Below are positions 27,304 through 36,879 of a stretch of DNA of 64,000 nt, one piece after another. How positions within the stretch are numbered: position 1 is the stretch's first letter; each line of letters starts with the position of its first letter. The position numbers and the translations under genes are program-made. The stretch covers positions 465,067 through 529,066 of the forward strand of contig NZ_LT727810.1 in NCBI RefSeq assembly GCF_900162665.1, given 5' to 3'. The notes beneath the pieces are model-generated. The model was not told where the DNA came from, searched no databases, and worked only from the letters and a program-made list of their open reading frames with translations. The stretch is from Oceanobacillus sojae (GTDB taxonomy: Bacteria > Bacillota > Bacilli > Bacillales > Amphibacillaceae).

Positions 27304-28248
27304 TTATTTTTGTTCCATGTGCTCTTTAATCGTTGAATTTATACGATTGATTTCTTCATCAGATACAACATAATACCAAACGCCATTGATGGTTTGACCA
27401 TCTCCGGAAATTTCCATTGTTTCTACATTCTTTCTGGTTCCGCTGTAGTCCTTGAATAATGTCTGCAGCCGCTTCATATCTAAGTCGGTTTGGACATTAT
27501 TCCCTAAAATATCAAGGATATCACTCGCTTTGGTAATACTTGAAAAGCTGGCTGCTTCATCCATTGCAGCAACAATTACATCACGCTGACGTTCATTTCT
27601 TCCCATATCTCCGCGGCTGTCTTGTTTTCTCATACGGATATAAGCAAGCGCTTCTTCCCCATCTAAAGTAACATTACCTTCATTGAAATTATATCCATCC
27701 TGGGAAAATGCTGTGCTGTTTTGAACAGTAACGCCGCCTAAAGCATTAATACCTTGCTCAAATCCTTCCATATTCACACGAATATAAGAGTGAACCGGCA
27801 AATCAAATGTCTGTTCCACTGTTTCTACAGATAACTGCGTCCCGCCAAAGGCATACGCGTGATTGATTTTATCCATTCCCCGATCAGGAATATTTACGTA
27901 AGTATCACGGGGAATACTTAACATAACCATAGAATCTGTTCTTGGGTTTAAGGAAAGCAAAATCATTGTGTCAGAACGGCCTGCATCTCCATCGCGTTCA
28001 TCCACACCCAGAAGCAGAATATTAACAGCATCTGAATCGTTATACAGACGATTAATTTGATCTTGACGCCCCGGATCATTATCTCTTTCTAATGGACTGT
28101 GCATTGATTCTACTACTTTACCAACCTGGCTCCAAACAAAGAAAGCCCCGCCGCCAATAACTAAAACAAAAAATAGGATTATTCCACCAACAATAAATGG
28201 CCATTTTTTTCTCTTTTTACGAACTTTATTATCTACTCTAGATACCAA
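27304..28248 (-). CDS. LytR-CpsA-Psr family wall polymer ligase
   Basis: This 314-residue membrane-anchored enzyme attaches anionic polymers such as teichoic acids to peptidoglycan. A basic N-terminus and one membrane segment (about 15-38, IVGGIILFFVLVIGGGAFFVW) precede the LCP domain. Conserved parts are LLLGVDERDGDAGRSDTMIL, SIPRDTYVNIP, KINHAYAFGG, and the arginine-rich YIRMRKQDSRGDMGRNERQRDVI. The start is TTG, set by a GAGGAG site; no ATG lies nearby. The position before yvyE-degSU resembles the B. subtilis lytR/tagT region, but which paralogue it is cannot be decided. Confidence 0.88.
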   Translation of the reverse strand: MVSRVDNKVRKKRKKWPFIVGGIILFFVLVIGGGAFFVWSQVGKVVESMHSPLERDNDPGRQDQINRLYNDSDAVNILLLGVDERDGDAGRSDTMILLSLNPRTDSMVMLSIPRDTYVNIPDRGMDKINHAYAFGGTQLSVETVEQTFDLPVHSYIRVNMEGFEQGINALGGVTVQNSTAFSQDGYNFNEGNVTLDGEEALAYIRMRKQDSRGDMGRNERQRDVIVAAMDEAASFSSITKASDILDILGNNVQTDLDMKRLQTLFKDYSGTRKNVETMEISGDGQTINGVWYYVVSDEEINRINSTIKEHMEQK

Positions 28249-28646
28249 AATATTCTCCTCTATTCTTTCCTCGATTTTAAAATTTTTAGTAATTGTCAGG
28301 AAAAATAAATCTGTAATAGATTATATCGAAATTTAGATTAACCGTCTATGTTTTAAACAAATTTTGTAGGTAATTTTTCTCTATGATTCAGAATAAAAAA
28401 AACAGCAATTAATAGAGTACATGACTTTTATTGCTTGAAAAAGCAACAAGAAAGTAAAAGTAAACTTACTGTCAATCTATTAAAATTAAAAAAATTATCA
28501 AAAAAAGTAGACAATATGCTTTTTTTTTTATAGAATTACGTTTAATGAGAAAGTTCACCTTAGCTTAGAATACAGCATTCGACATTTACATACTTCATAG
28601 TAAAGGTTGACGACTTCAAGAAAAATTATTCAAAGGCGGTAGATGA
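28249..28646. other. AT-rich divergent intergenic region
   Basis: This gap separates the minus-strand LCP gene from a plus-strand small ORF. It is very AT-rich, with a short hairpin TTGCTT-GAAA-AAGCAA near 28431. Promoters for both sides must lie here, but none is convincing enough to mark. Confidence 0.4.
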
Positions 28647-28802
28647 ATGGGCAGGGAGCAAGAACAGTATCAAAAGATTCTAAAAAGGGTCATTCACGAT
28701 ACAGAAAATCAAAAATTAAATTCAATGGATGAAATAGTGCAATTACTTGTTAAAGAATTGTCAATGAATACGAACGTAAAGAAATCTATTAAATCATTTT
28801 AA
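28647..28802 (+). CDS. Small hypothetical protein, 51 aa
   Basis: The frame has an AAAGGCGG site ten bases before the ATG and ends at a strong terminator. It encodes a 51-residue, mostly helical, charged protein (begins MGREQEQYQKILKRVIHDTE, then SMDEIVQLLVKELSMN). It has no membrane segment and no cysteine. I do not recognise a family. Good ribosome site, predicted helices and its own terminator argue for a real gene. It is convergent with yvyE. Confidence 0.6.
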   Translation: MGREQEQYQKILKRVIHDTENQKLNSMDEIVQLLVKELSMNTNVKKSIKSF

Positions 28803-28808
28803 TTTAAA

Positions 28809-28847
28809 AGGCTCTGTCAGGTCACTGTAATCTGACAGAGCCTCTTT
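28809..28847. terminator. Bidirectional terminator small ORF / yvyE
   Basis: A perfect 12-bp stem (AGGCTCTGTCAG with CTGACAGAGCCT) lies between two convergent genes, with short T-stretches on both strands. Confidence 0.85.
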
Positions 28848-28902
28848 GTGTGCCGGAAATTGCGGATAACTGTTTATAAAGTAATACCGCATTGTCCCTT
28901 GT

Positions 28903-29553
28903 TTAAGAAGGGGTATCATGAACATCCATTTCGACATATTTTTGATCCAGTAATTCAATCGTTGCCTGTGCATTTGTCATTTCGACAATCCAATTTTTAA
29001 AAGCATCTGTTTCTTCTGTTTTTACATAAATAATAAATGCTACGTTCTCAAGATAATGAATATTTTCTAAAATATATTTTGATTGCTGACGGACCTCATT
29101 TTCCAGCTTGCCCAGCATAGGATATTCGACAGTTACGGAAACTCCCTGCATCCGTTCGCGGCGGACGATTCCAGTCGTTTTGATACCTTGTGTAGTTGCT
29201 GATCCGTAAGCGCGGATAAGGCCGCCTGCTCCAAGCTTTATACCTCCAAAATATCTTGTCACGACAACAGCAGTATCCTTCAAACCTTTTTTCTTTAATA
29301 CTTCTAAAATAGGTACACCGGCAGTTCCGCCCGGTTCCCCGTCATCATTTGCTTTTTGTATATGATCTGTTTCACCTATCATATATGCAGAACAATTATG
29401 TGCAGCATCCCGGTGTTCTTTTTTTATGGATTGGATAAATTCCTGAGCCTCTTCCTCTGATTCGACACGTTTAACATTTGCGATAAAACGTGACTTTTGA
29501 ATGGTTATTTCGTCTGTACCATGTTGTTTTACAGTATAATAAGTTGATAGCAT
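28903..29553 (-). CDS. yvyE: YigZ/Impact family protein
   Basis: This 216-residue cytoplasmic protein is a member of the UPF0029 / IMPACT family. The N-terminal domain contains the family signature around AHNCSAYMIG, ANDDGEPGGTAGVPILEVL and VVVTRYFGGIKLGAGGLIRAY. A C-terminal ferredoxin-like domain follows. The bacterial function is not settled. The start at 29553 has a GAGGTG site; the longer frame to 29598 is rejected. Its position upstream of and divergent from degS is the same as in B. subtilis. Confidence 0.88.
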   Translation of the reverse strand: MLSTYYTVKQHGTDEITIQKSRFIANVKRVESEEEAQEFIQSIKKEHRDAAHNCSAYMIGETDHIQKANDDGEPGGTAGVPILEVLKKKGLKDTAVVVTRYFGGIKLGAGGLIRAYGSATTQGIKTTGIVRRERMQGVSVTVEYPMLGKLENEVRQQSKYILENIHYLENVAFIIYVKTEETDAFKNWIVEMTNAQATIELLDQKYVEMDVHDTPS

Positions 29554-29599
29554 TATAATTTTCACCTCAATAAAAATAACTATTCTATAAAAATTCACC

Positions 29600-29628
29600 T
29601 AATTACCATAATTATTCATTAATATCAA
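29600..29628 (-). promoter_or_regulatory. Candidate yvyE promoter
   Basis: On the minus strand TTGATA (29628-29623), 17 bases and TAATTA (29605-29600) precede yvyE. An inverted repeat ATCAACC/GGTTGAT (29624-29648) overlaps the -35 and could be an operator. Confidence 0.45.
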
Positions 29629-29854
29629 CCATTGATTTTAGGGTTGATCCTTATAAAATAATTCATATAATTAGATTTTATCGCTAGATTTTTTAGTGTT
29701 TTTTACCTACATCATTCACTCTTAGTTTACAAGAATATGCAGCAAAAGTAAAAAACTGTATTATTACAAGCGTTTTTAATTAATTTTTTTGAAAATATCC
29801 TTATAAAATCAAGGAAAGTTACGAATAATTATAACATAGGTTGGTGAGTTTCTG

Positions 29855-30994
29855 ATGACAATAAGATTAAATAACCAGGCAATAGATCAAATTGTAGAGA
29901 ATATGATACAGATGGTTGACCAAAGTAAACATCAAGTATTTGAAATTACCGAAGAGGGAAGAAAAGAGTATGAATATCTTACTAAGGAACTGGAGTCAAC
30001 CAAAAAAAAAGTAAAAGAGTATATTAAAAAAGGAGACAACCTGGAGAAAGATGTGAAAAGATATCGTCAACAGCTCGCCCTGGTTAGTAAGGACTTTAAT
30101 AAATACTCTGAAAATGAGGTACGTAAGGTTTATGAAAAAACGCATGATTTTCAAACAAAATTAATCATTATGCGTGAAGAAGAAAAGCTGCTGCGGCAGC
30201 GGCGTGATGAAATAGAAATCAGATTGACAAGTCTTACACATATACTGGAACGTGGAGAAGAGCTTGTTGCTAAAATTGCTGTAATCTTTAATTTTCTGCA
30301 GGATGATTTTAAGCAGGTAAATGAAATGATTGAAGATGCCAGAGAAAAACAAGAGTTTGGCTTGAAAATTATTGAAGCACAAGAAGAGGAAAGAAAAAAA
30401 CTCTCAAGAGAAATCCATGATGGACCAGCTCAAATGCTGGCTAACGTGTTATTACGTTCAGATATTCTCGACTATGTTGTGAAAAAAGGAACACCGGAAG
30501 AAATATCCGAAGAGATTAAGTCATTGCGGAAAAATGTCCGCATTTCTTTGCAGGAGGTCCGGAGAATTATATATGATTTGCGGCCGATGGCACTGGATGA
30601 TTTAGGGGTAGTTCCGACAATTCGGAAATATGTAGACCGATTGACCGAATATCACAATATTCATGTGGAATTTATTGTGTTTGGAGAAGAAAAAAGATTA
30701 AATAATAAATATGAGGTTGCTTTATTCCGGCTGATGCAGGAGGCTGCACAAAATGCTATTAAACACAGTGAAGCAACAGAAATTAAGGTTAAACTAGAAA
30801 TTTTAAAAGATAGATTAATCCTGGTTGTGACAGATAACGGCAAAGGATTTAACCCGGCAGAAAAGAGCGATAATTCTTTTGGGTTAATAGGAATGAGAGA
30901 ACGCGTTGAGATGCTCGATGGCGATCTGAAGCTTATTACAGGAAAAGGAAAGGGAACAACGGTTACAATAAATGTTCCATATTCTTTAACTTAA
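29855..30994 (+). CDS. degS: Sensor histidine kinase DegS
   Basis: This 379-residue soluble kinase phosphorylates DegU, controlling exoenzymes, motility and competence. A long N-terminal coiled-coil sensor region (about 30-165) has no membrane segment. The HisKA_3 domain carries His188 in LSREIHDGPAQ, followed by the ATPase domain (ALFRLMQEAAQNAIKHSEA, VVTDNGKGFNP, FGLIGMRERVEMLDG). Length and domain order match B. subtilis DegS (385 aa). Unlike a tight operon, 351 bases separate it from degU. Confidence 0.92.
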   Translation: MTIRLNNQAIDQIVENMIQMVDQSKHQVFEITEEGRKEYEYLTKELESTKKKVKEYIKKGDNLEKDVKRYRQQLALVSKDFNKYSENEVRKVYEKTHDFQTKLIIMREEEKLLRQRRDEIEIRLTSLTHILERGEELVAKIAVIFNFLQDDFKQVNEMIEDAREKQEFGLKIIEAQEEERKKLSREIHDGPAQMLANVLLRSDILDYVVKKGTPEEISEEIKSLRKNVRISLQEVRRIIYDLRPMALDDLGVVPTIRKYVDRLTEYHNIHVEFIVFGEEKRLNNKYEVALFRLMQEAAQNAIKHSEATEIKVKLEILKDRLILVVTDNGKGFNPAEKSDNSFGLIGMRERVEMLDGDLKLITGKGKGTTVTINVPYSLT

Positions 30995-31345
30995 GTATAT
31001 AATAAAAAATAGATATTGTAGAAAAAAGGCGATTTTCGTATAAAAATAGTAGAGAACTTAAAAAATTACAAAAACATAAAAAAATTTTATAACAAAATCC
31101 TGCCTTCCTGTATTCTTTTAAACTCATATTTTAAAACGAAAAGCGCCTTGGCATTTTCATAACCATGTTCTCATCTGTAAAATAACTAAGCCTTTAAAAA
31201 TAAATAGATTTGAGCTGAAATGAGACAATAGCAATGATATGTACTACAATAGACTTACTTTATATTAAAAAAACTATGCTATCTATCTATTAATGATTAA
31301 AAAAATGTTCAATTAGTATCATTAAGTAGAAAAGGAGATTTATAT
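30995..31345. other. Intergenic region degS/degU
   Basis: This 351-base AT-rich gap has no ORF with a ribosome site and no strong terminator. A candidate degU promoter lies at 31222-31250. Confidence 0.5.
31222..31250 (+). promoter_or_regulatory. Candidate degU promoter
   Basis: GAGACA (31222-31227), 17 bases and TACAAT (31245-31250) lie 96 bases before degU. In B. subtilis degU also has promoters of its own. Confidence 0.5.
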
Positions 31346-32041
31346 ATGGATGATGTACAAAAAGAAGTAAATATTGTATTAATTGACGATCATAAATTAT
31401 TTCGGGAAGGTGTTAAACGGATTTTAGAGTTTGAATCAGCTTTTAAAGTAGTTGCAGAAGGAGATGACGGCTCTGAGGCTGCTAATCTTGTGAGAGATAA
31501 TAATCCGGATGTCGTGCTGATGGACATTAATATGCCTAAAATCAACGGGGTACAGGCAACTGCTGATTTAATAAGACAATTTCCAAATACAAAAATAATC
31601 ATTTTATCTATCCATGATGATGAAAACTATGTTACACATGCATTAAAAACAGGGGCGCAAGGTTACTTATTAAAAGAGATGGATGCAGAAGCACTTGTAG
31701 AGGCAATTAAAGTGGTAAGCAGCGGGGGTTCTTATTTGCATCCGCGTATTACACATAATTTAGTAAAAGAATACCGCCGTTTAGCACGCGAAAATACTTC
31801 CAGTCTGGCAAACAGAAATGTGGAGCACCGTAAGCCGCTTCATTTATTAACAAGAAGAGAATGCCAGGTACTTCAGCTGTTAGCAGAAGGAAAGAGTAAT
31901 CGTGCAGTGGCAGAATCTCTTTATATCAGTGAAAAAACAGTGAAAAACCATGTAAGTAACATTCTTCAAAAGATGAATGTTAATGATCGTACGCAAGCAG
32001 TAGTTTGTGCGATTCGAAAAGGCTGGGTAGAAGTTATTTAA
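31346..32041 (+). CDS. degU: Response regulator DegU
   Basis: This 231-residue DNA-binding regulator is the partner of DegS. The receiver domain (1-125) has acidic residues IDDH and phospho-acceptor Asp60 in VVLMDINMP. The C-terminal LuxR-type helix-turn-helix is [23 protein letters not shown] plus [17 protein letters not shown]. An AAAAGGAG site precedes the start. A strong terminator follows, so degV is separately transcribed. In related Bacillaceae it controls degradative enzymes, competence and flagellar genes, which fits the neighbours. Confidence 0.93.
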   Translation: MDDVQKEVNIVLIDDHKLFREGVKRILEFESAFKVVAEGDDGSEAANLVRDNNPDVVLMDINMPKINGVQATADLIRQFPNTKIIILSIHDDENYVTHALKTGAQGYLLKEMDAEALVEAIKVVSSGGSYLHPRITHNLVKEYRRLARENTSSLANRNVEHRKPLHLLTRRECQVLQLLAEGKSNRAVAESLYISEKTVKNHVSNILQKMNVNDRTQAVVCAIRKGWVEVI

Positions 32042-32058
32042 TTGTAAAATATGAATAG

Positions 32059-32096
32059 AAAAGCGTCCTGACAATAACAATCAGGGCGCTTTTTAT
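32059..32096 (+). terminator. degU terminator
   Basis: A 13-bp stem (AAAAGCGTCCTGA with TCAGGGCGCTTTT, one G-U) is followed by T. Confidence 0.88.
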
Positions 32097-32326
32097 ATCG
32101 GAAATATATAAGCTTTTAGCTGGAAAAGATAAATGGCTGCTATATTCCAGGTTAAGAGGCTGATAAAGCATTCGATTTTTACAGGATTATCGTGTAGAAT
32201 AATGTCAAGTAAATAGAATTCACATACAGGTAAAAAGAAACAGCACAGCATGAAAAGTGGAAAAAGCCTATCATTTTTGTGCTGTTATTTTACTGTAATG
32301 ACAGAAAAGAGAAGGAGTAAATGTCT

Positions 32327-33169
32327 ATGAAGATTGCTGTCATGTCCGATAGTACAGCATATATTGCGCCAGAAGATCGTGAAAAATATAGAATTCATAT
32401 GGTACCGCTGAGCGTAACTTTCCAGGATGGGTCTTATCGTGAAGAATTAGATATTACAACGGAAGAATTTTATCAAAAGCTTGCTAATTCCAAAGAATTG
32501 CCAAGTACTTCGCAGCCGTCTGTCGGTGAGGTTACAAAAAAACTCGAGGAATTAGCAGAAGACTATGATGCGGTCATTTCTATCCATTTATCAAGCGGTA
32601 TCAGCGGTACGTACCAGACAATGGTAAGTGCAGGAGAAATGGTAGAAGGAATCGATGTCTATGCCTATGACTCTGAAATCAGCTGTATGATACAAGGGTT
32701 CTATGCGTTGGAGGCAGCAGCTATGGCTCAGGATGGGAAATCTGTAGATGCTATTTTAGCAAGAATGGATGAAATGAAAAAAACGGTCCGTGCCTATTTT
32801 ATGGTTGATGATTTAACAAATCTCCAGAGAGGCGGAAGATTGTCAAATGCTCAAGCGATATTAGGCAGTCTCTTACAGATCAAACCTATCCTTCATTTTG
32901 AAAACAAGCTGATTGTCCCATTTGAAAAAATCCGCACGAAGAAAAAAGCAATTTCCCGCATTCTTGGATTATTGGAAGAAGAAGTTGCTGCAGGCAAAAA
33001 TCTGCGAGTTGTATTTATTCATGGGAATGACCGCCCTTATGCAGAAAAATTAGAAGCAGATTTTAAAGAAAAGCATCCAGAAATAGAAACATCCATCAGT
33101 TATTTCGGGCCAGTTATTGGTACGCATCTGGGGCAAGGAGCTATTGGTGTTGCCTGGTATGAAAGATAA
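32327..33169 (+). CDS. degV: DegV family fatty-acid-binding protein
   Basis: This 280-residue protein binds fatty acids and presents them to the fatty acid kinase FakA in organisms where it has been studied. Signature segments are KIAVMSDSTAYIA, ISIHLSSGISGTYQT, YFMVDDLTNLQRGGRLSNA and the C-terminal IGTHLGQGAIGVAW. Similarity to B. subtilis DegV is continuous. The ATG at 32327 has AAGGAG nine bases upstream; the ATG at 32321 is too close to it. The gene lies between degU and comFA as in B. subtilis. Confidence 0.9.
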   Translation: MKIAVMSDSTAYIAPEDREKYRIHMVPLSVTFQDGSYREELDITTEEFYQKLANSKELPSTSQPSVGEVTKKLEELAEDYDAVISIHLSSGISGTYQTMVSAGEMVEGIDVYAYDSEISCMIQGFYALEAAAMAQDGKSVDAILARMDEMKKTVRAYFMVDDLTNLQRGGRLSNAQAILGSLLQIKPILHFENKLIVPFEKIRTKKKAISRILGLLEEEVAAGKNLRVVFIHGNDRPYAEKLEADFKEKHPEIETSISYFGPVIGTHLGQGAIGVAWYER

Positions 33170-33177
33170 AATATAGC

Positions 33178-33212
33178 TTCATTCAGCAGTGCAAAAGCGC
33201 ACTGAATGAAGT
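33178..33212 (+). other. Hairpin between degV and comFA
   Basis: CTTCATT pairs with AATGAAG around an inner stem CAGTGC/GCACTG, without a T-run. It may be a Rho-independent terminator of poor quality or an mRNA structure. Confidence 0.5.
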
Positions 33213-33271
33213 TCCCCTCCCTATACCTGAACAATTTTTATAAAATAATCTGCATTCATGGAGGTATCAAA

Positions 33272-34687
33272 TTGCATATGGATAAACTGACTTCGTGTTC
33301 CCCCAGGCTCCTCGCCGAATCTTTATCCGGTAAACGATTATTAGAAGAAGAAATCCTTCTTCCTGAGAAATGTTTTCAAGTTCTCCTCTCTACAAAACAG
33401 TTAATTTCAATCCCTGCAATAGAAAATCAAAAAGGCTCCGCAAAATGTATCCGGTGCGGTAATACATCCGCACATTATTTCTCAGAATATCCCTGCGGCA
33501 TCTGTCAGCGAAAGCATCTGTATTGCCGCCGCTGTATCCAAATGGGAAGAATAAGTGAATGTAAGCCGCTCTATATATGGAATGGGGCAGAGGTACATTG
33601 GCCAAACCATCCCAATCCTTTAACCTGGGAAGGAAAATTAACCCCTGCGCAAAGCAATGCAGCAGCACAGCTGGAACAGGCTGTTAATGAAAAACTGCCA
33701 GCCTGCTTGTGCTGGGCAGTATGTGGAGCTGGAAAATCTGAGATGCTGTTCCCGGCGATTACCGCTGCTTTGAAGCAGGGGAAACGAATTGCATTAGCCT
33801 CTCCACGTGTGGATGTTATCCGTGAATTATTTCCCCGGCTGGAACAGGCTTTTCAAGATGTGACCATCGAAGCGCTCTATGGAGGAAGTGAGCATCAGGC
33901 TGGAAAGTCCCAGCTGATTTTAGCAACTACGCATCAATTAATGCGTTACTATCAAGCATTTGATGTATTGATTATTGATGAAGTCGATGCTTTCCCATTT
34001 TATCTAGATAAAAGCTTAATGTATGCTGCAAAACAGGCAGCTAAGAAACAATCTACGACTTTATACCTCACCGCTACCCCTCGTAAAAATTTCAGACTGC
34101 AGATGAAACTGGGAAAACTCCCGCATGTTTTTGTACCTTTACGTTATCACGGGCATCTTCTCCCAGTTCCTAAATTGAAGTTATCCTTTCACCTCTCCAG
34201 CCAGCTTGCAAATAAAAAACTTCCTGCTGCTTTTCGAAAATGGCTTATGAACAGACAGAATCACCAGCGTCAATTACTGATTTTTGTACCGAAAATATCT
34301 ATGATCGAGGAATTAAAAGAGGCAATTACCTTATTACTACTTCAAACAGGCGCTATTTCAACTACTGAAGAATTACAAGCTGTTTATGCCGCTGATAAAG
34401 ATAGAGAAGCGAAAATAATACAATTTCGAAATCGGGAATTACATGCTTTAATCACGACAACTATATTGGAAAGAGGAGTTACCTTTCCTTCTGTGGATGT
34501 CGTTGTACTGGATGCAGGTCATGAGGTGTTTAATGAAGCTGCCCTGGTTCAGATTGCAGGGAGGGCCGGCAGAAGTGCGGATGATCCGTCTGGGGAAGTT
34601 ATCTTTTTCCACGATGGGAAAACAGATCCAATGGAAAAGGCAAGACAAATGATTTTAGATATGAATGAGAGGGGGAGAAAGCTTTGA
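33272..34687 (+). CDS. comFA: Competence DNA helicase ComFA
   Basis: This 471-residue ATPase helps pull single-stranded DNA into the cell during transformation. A four-cysteine zinc finger (CIRCG..CGIC..CRRC..C, about 50-90) precedes a superfamily 2 helicase core. The core has Walker A WAVCGAGKSEM, the Walker B type motif IIDEVDAF, TATPRK and motif VI QIAGRAGRS. TTG at 33272 is preferred because GGAGG lies seven bases upstream; ATG at 33278 is possible. The stop overlaps the comFC start. comFB of B. subtilis is absent. Confidence 0.9.
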   Translation: MHMDKLTSCSPRLLAESLSGKRLLEEEILLPEKCFQVLLSTKQLISIPAIENQKGSAKCIRCGNTSAHYFSEYPCGICQRKHLYCRRCIQMGRISECKPLYIWNGAEVHWPNHPNPLTWEGKLTPAQSNAAAQLEQAVNEKLPACLCWAVCGAGKSEMLFPAITAALKQGKRIALASPRVDVIRELFPRLEQAFQDVTIEALYGGSEHQAGKSQLILATTHQLMRYYQAFDVLIIDEVDAFPFYLDKSLMYAAKQAAKKQSTTLYLTATPRKNFRLQMKLGKLPHVFVPLRYHGHLLPVPKLKLSFHLSSQLANKKLPAAFRKWLMNRQNHQRQLLIFVPKISMIEELKEAITLLLLQTGAISTTEELQAVYAADKDREAKIIQFRNRELHALITTTILERGVTFPSVDVVVLDAGHEVFNEAALVQIAGRAGRSADDPSGEVIFFHDGKTDPMEKARQMILDMNERGRKL

Positions 34688-35361
34688 ATTATTGTGTGTA
34701 TTGTTATGAACGAATAGAAAATTCATTAACATGGTCTACCTGGCTGACAGTAGAAAAAAGCCAAGCATTATGTGCATCCTGCGCTGGTAAGCTGGAGATG
34801 ATTTCAGGAAAAAGATGTAAGGTATGCAGCCGGGCCTGGAGCTCGTCGATTTGTTTAGATTGCCAGCAGTGGAGAGAGCTGGGCGATAATATTGAAAGGA
34901 ATTATTCTATTTTTCATTATAATGACACGATACGTGAAATAATTACGCAATGGAAATTCCGGGGAGATTATTTATTAAGAGAAATTTTTCGAAATGAACT
35001 GAAAAGCGCTTTTGAAAACCAGTTTGCAAATAATAATGCTTCCCTGACGATAGTTCCAATTCCGCTAAGTGAAAGCCGAATGCAGGAGAGAGGATTTAAC
35101 CAGTCACTGGCTCTGGCAGAGATGCTGGATGCCCCTGTAAAGCAGGTGTTACGCAGGAAGAGCGGCGAAAAGCAGGCAAAGAAAAATCGGAAAGCCCGTT
35201 TGAAAAGAGATAACCCCTTCTCAATAACAGAACCATTAAAACAAGCTGCCTTAATCGTTGATGATATTTACACAACAGGTACCACTGTCCGGCAGGCAGC
35301 ACAGCTATTAAGGCTTCATGGCTGTCCGGCAGTGTATTCATTAACGATAGCGAGAAGTTAA
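34684..35361 (+). CDS. comFC: Competence protein ComFC
   Basis: This 225-residue protein of the ComF/GntX family is needed for DNA uptake together with ComFA. The N-terminal zinc-binding region has CVYCYERI, CASC, CKVC and CLDC. The C-terminal phosphoribosyltransferase-like domain contains the PRPP-loop motif LIVDDIYTTGTTVRQAA. The start is TTG within the overlapping TTGA that is also the comFA stop, with a GGGGGAG site. Translational coupling with comFA is clear. Confidence 0.9.
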   Translation: MNYCVYCYERIENSLTWSTWLTVEKSQALCASCAGKLEMISGKRCKVCSRAWSSSICLDCQQWRELGDNIERNYSIFHYNDTIREIITQWKFRGDYLLREIFRNELKSAFENQFANNNASLTIVPIPLSESRMQERGFNQSLALAEMLDAPVKQVLRRKSGEKQAKKNRKARLKRDNPFSITEPLKQAALIVDDIYTTGTTVRQAAQLLRLHGCPAVYSLTIARS

Positions 35362-35589
35362 AAAGGTTATAAAAAGCAGAAGTATCCCCCAAATAGATAA
35401 GCATTTTGTTATAATAAAGATAAATAATTAACGATTAATTTCCCATTGCCTATTAACAATTGCTGCAATGCTGACGATGATATAAATAAGCAAAAGCATT
35501 TCGTGAAAATAAATCATTCAAAATATAAAAATGAATAAATGGAAAAGTTCCTTCCCGGCAGGAAAGTACAGCAGAGAGGAGAAACAAGA

Positions 35590-36012
35590 ATGGGAGAATT
35601 GGCAAACTGCGAACGATGTAATCGTGTGTTTGTGAAGCAATTTAGAGATATATGTAATGACTGTTATAAAAAAGAAGAAGACGACTTTAGGCGCGTGTAT
35701 AACTTTTTAAGAAAACGGGAAAACAGAACTGCTACAATAGGGCAGATTGTAGAAGCAACAGGTGTTGGTGAAACTCTCATTCAGAAGTTTATCCGGGAAA
35801 AAAGACTCCAGCCTTCCAATTTTCCGAATTTATCTTATCCTTGTGAAAGATGTCAACGGCCAATTAAAGAAGGCACGTTATGTGACTCCTGTCAAAATGA
35901 ATTAAAGGAAGACCTGATGAGGCATGAAGCAGTGAAGTCCGCGGAGGAAAAAGCATTAGATGCTGAAAGAGAAACAACGTATTATACAAAAGGTGAATGG
36001 AAGAATGAATAA
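35590..36012 (+). CDS. yvyF: Flagellar operon protein YvyF
   Basis: This 140-residue protein has an N-terminal zinc-ribbon-like motif (CERCNRVFVKQFRDICNDC), a central helix-turn-helix-like part (IGQIVEATGVGETLIQKFIREKRL) and a second cysteine motif (CERCQRPIKEGTLCDSC). It belongs to the TIGR03826 flagellar operon family, found upstream of flgM in Bacillaceae. Gene order suggests a regulatory role, not shown here. The ATG at 35590 has a GAGAGGAG site; the longer frame from 35539 lacks one. Confidence 0.82.
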   Translation: MGELANCERCNRVFVKQFRDICNDCYKKEEDDFRRVYNFLRKRENRTATIGQIVEATGVGETLIQKFIREKRLQPSNFPNLSYPCERCQRPIKEGTLCDSCQNELKEDLMRHEAVKSAEEKALDAERETTYYTKGEWKNE

Positions 36013-36089
36013 TATATGCTGATTGGACAAAAGAAAAAAGTAATGCAGTTTTCAGACAAATTACTCATTACTGGTAAGGGGTGCAGAAA

Positions 36090-36353
36090 ATGAAAATCAA
36101 TGGACCAAATCCAACAAATTTTAATCCATATAAGCAAGCACTTAAGGATAGACAGACAATTGAGTCAGAATCATATAAAAAAGACAGTATTGAAATATCA
36201 CCGGAAGCAAAAAAATTGCAGAAGCAGGAGCAGCCGGATGAAAAGCGTGCAGAGTATGTCAATGAAATAAAGCAGAAAATTGACAGCAATCAGTACAAAA
36301 TAAATTATGAGAAACTCGCTCAAAAAATGCATGATTTTTGGACCGGCAAGTAA
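36090..36353 (+). CDS. flgM: Anti-sigma factor FlgM
   Basis: This 87-residue inhibitor binds SigD until the hook is completed. The N-terminus MKINGPNPTNFNPY and the conserved SIEISPEAKKLQ segment followed by YVNEIKQKIDSNQYKINYEKLAQKM match B. subtilis FlgM. The ATG at 36090 has AAGGGG upstream, while GTG at 36081 overlaps the ribosome site. It opens the flgM-flgN-flgK-flgL gene series. Confidence 0.9.
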   Translation: MKINGPNPTNFNPYKQALKDRQTIESESYKKDSIEISPEAKKLQKQEQPDEKRAEYVNEIKQKIDSNQYKINYEKLAQKMHDFWTGK

Positions 36354-36380
36354 GCTTTACTGGTCAAAGGAGGAAAGTTT

Positions 36381-36863
36381 GTGAGCATTCAGCTGATTCA
36401 TGCGATGAATGATTTAATAGCAACACATAAGGATTTGCTGGAATTATCTAAACGGAAAACAGAGGTATTGACGAATAATAAGCTTGATGAATTTCAGGCA
36501 TTGCTTTTAGAAGAGCAAAAACTTATCCGTCAGCTGGAGAAGCAGGAGCAGAAAAGGCAGGAAGTCACAGAAGCCTGGAATGAAGAACAGCACCATCCGG
36601 CAGAATCACTGACCATTACAGAGATTCTGGATAGATTGGACGGGGAAGAGCAGAAAAAGGCCGAGGAAGCAGCGGTTGCATTAACAGATACAATAAGAGA
36701 ATTAAAAAGGCAGGAGCATTTAAATAAAGCATTACTGGAAGAATCAATGAAGTTTGTACAGCTTTCGATGGAATTAGTCAACCCGTCTATCCAATCGATG
36801 AATTACGGAACAGCATCTTCGGATAAGATGTCCGGCCGTTCTCTATTTGATTCGAAAGCATGA
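36381..36863 (+). CDS. flgN: Flagellar chaperone FlgN
   Basis: This 160-residue, mostly alpha-helical, charged protein is a FlgN/YvyG-type chaperone for the hook-filament junction proteins FlgK and FlgL. Two long helices (about 5-60 and 85-130) are rich in Glu, Lys and Gln. The start is GTG after AAAGGAGG. It lies between flgM and flgK as in B. subtilis. Sequence conservation of this family is low, so the call relies on position and helical pattern. Confidence 0.85.
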   Translation: MSIQLIHAMNDLIATHKDLLELSKRKTEVLTNNKLDEFQALLLEEQKLIRQLEKQEQKRQEVTEAWNEEQHHPAESLTITEILDRLDGEEQKKAEEAAVALTDTIRELKRQEHLNKALLEESMKFVQLSMELVNPSIQSMNYGTASSDKMSGRSLFDSKA

Positions 36864-36879
36864 AAAAGGAGAAGATTTT

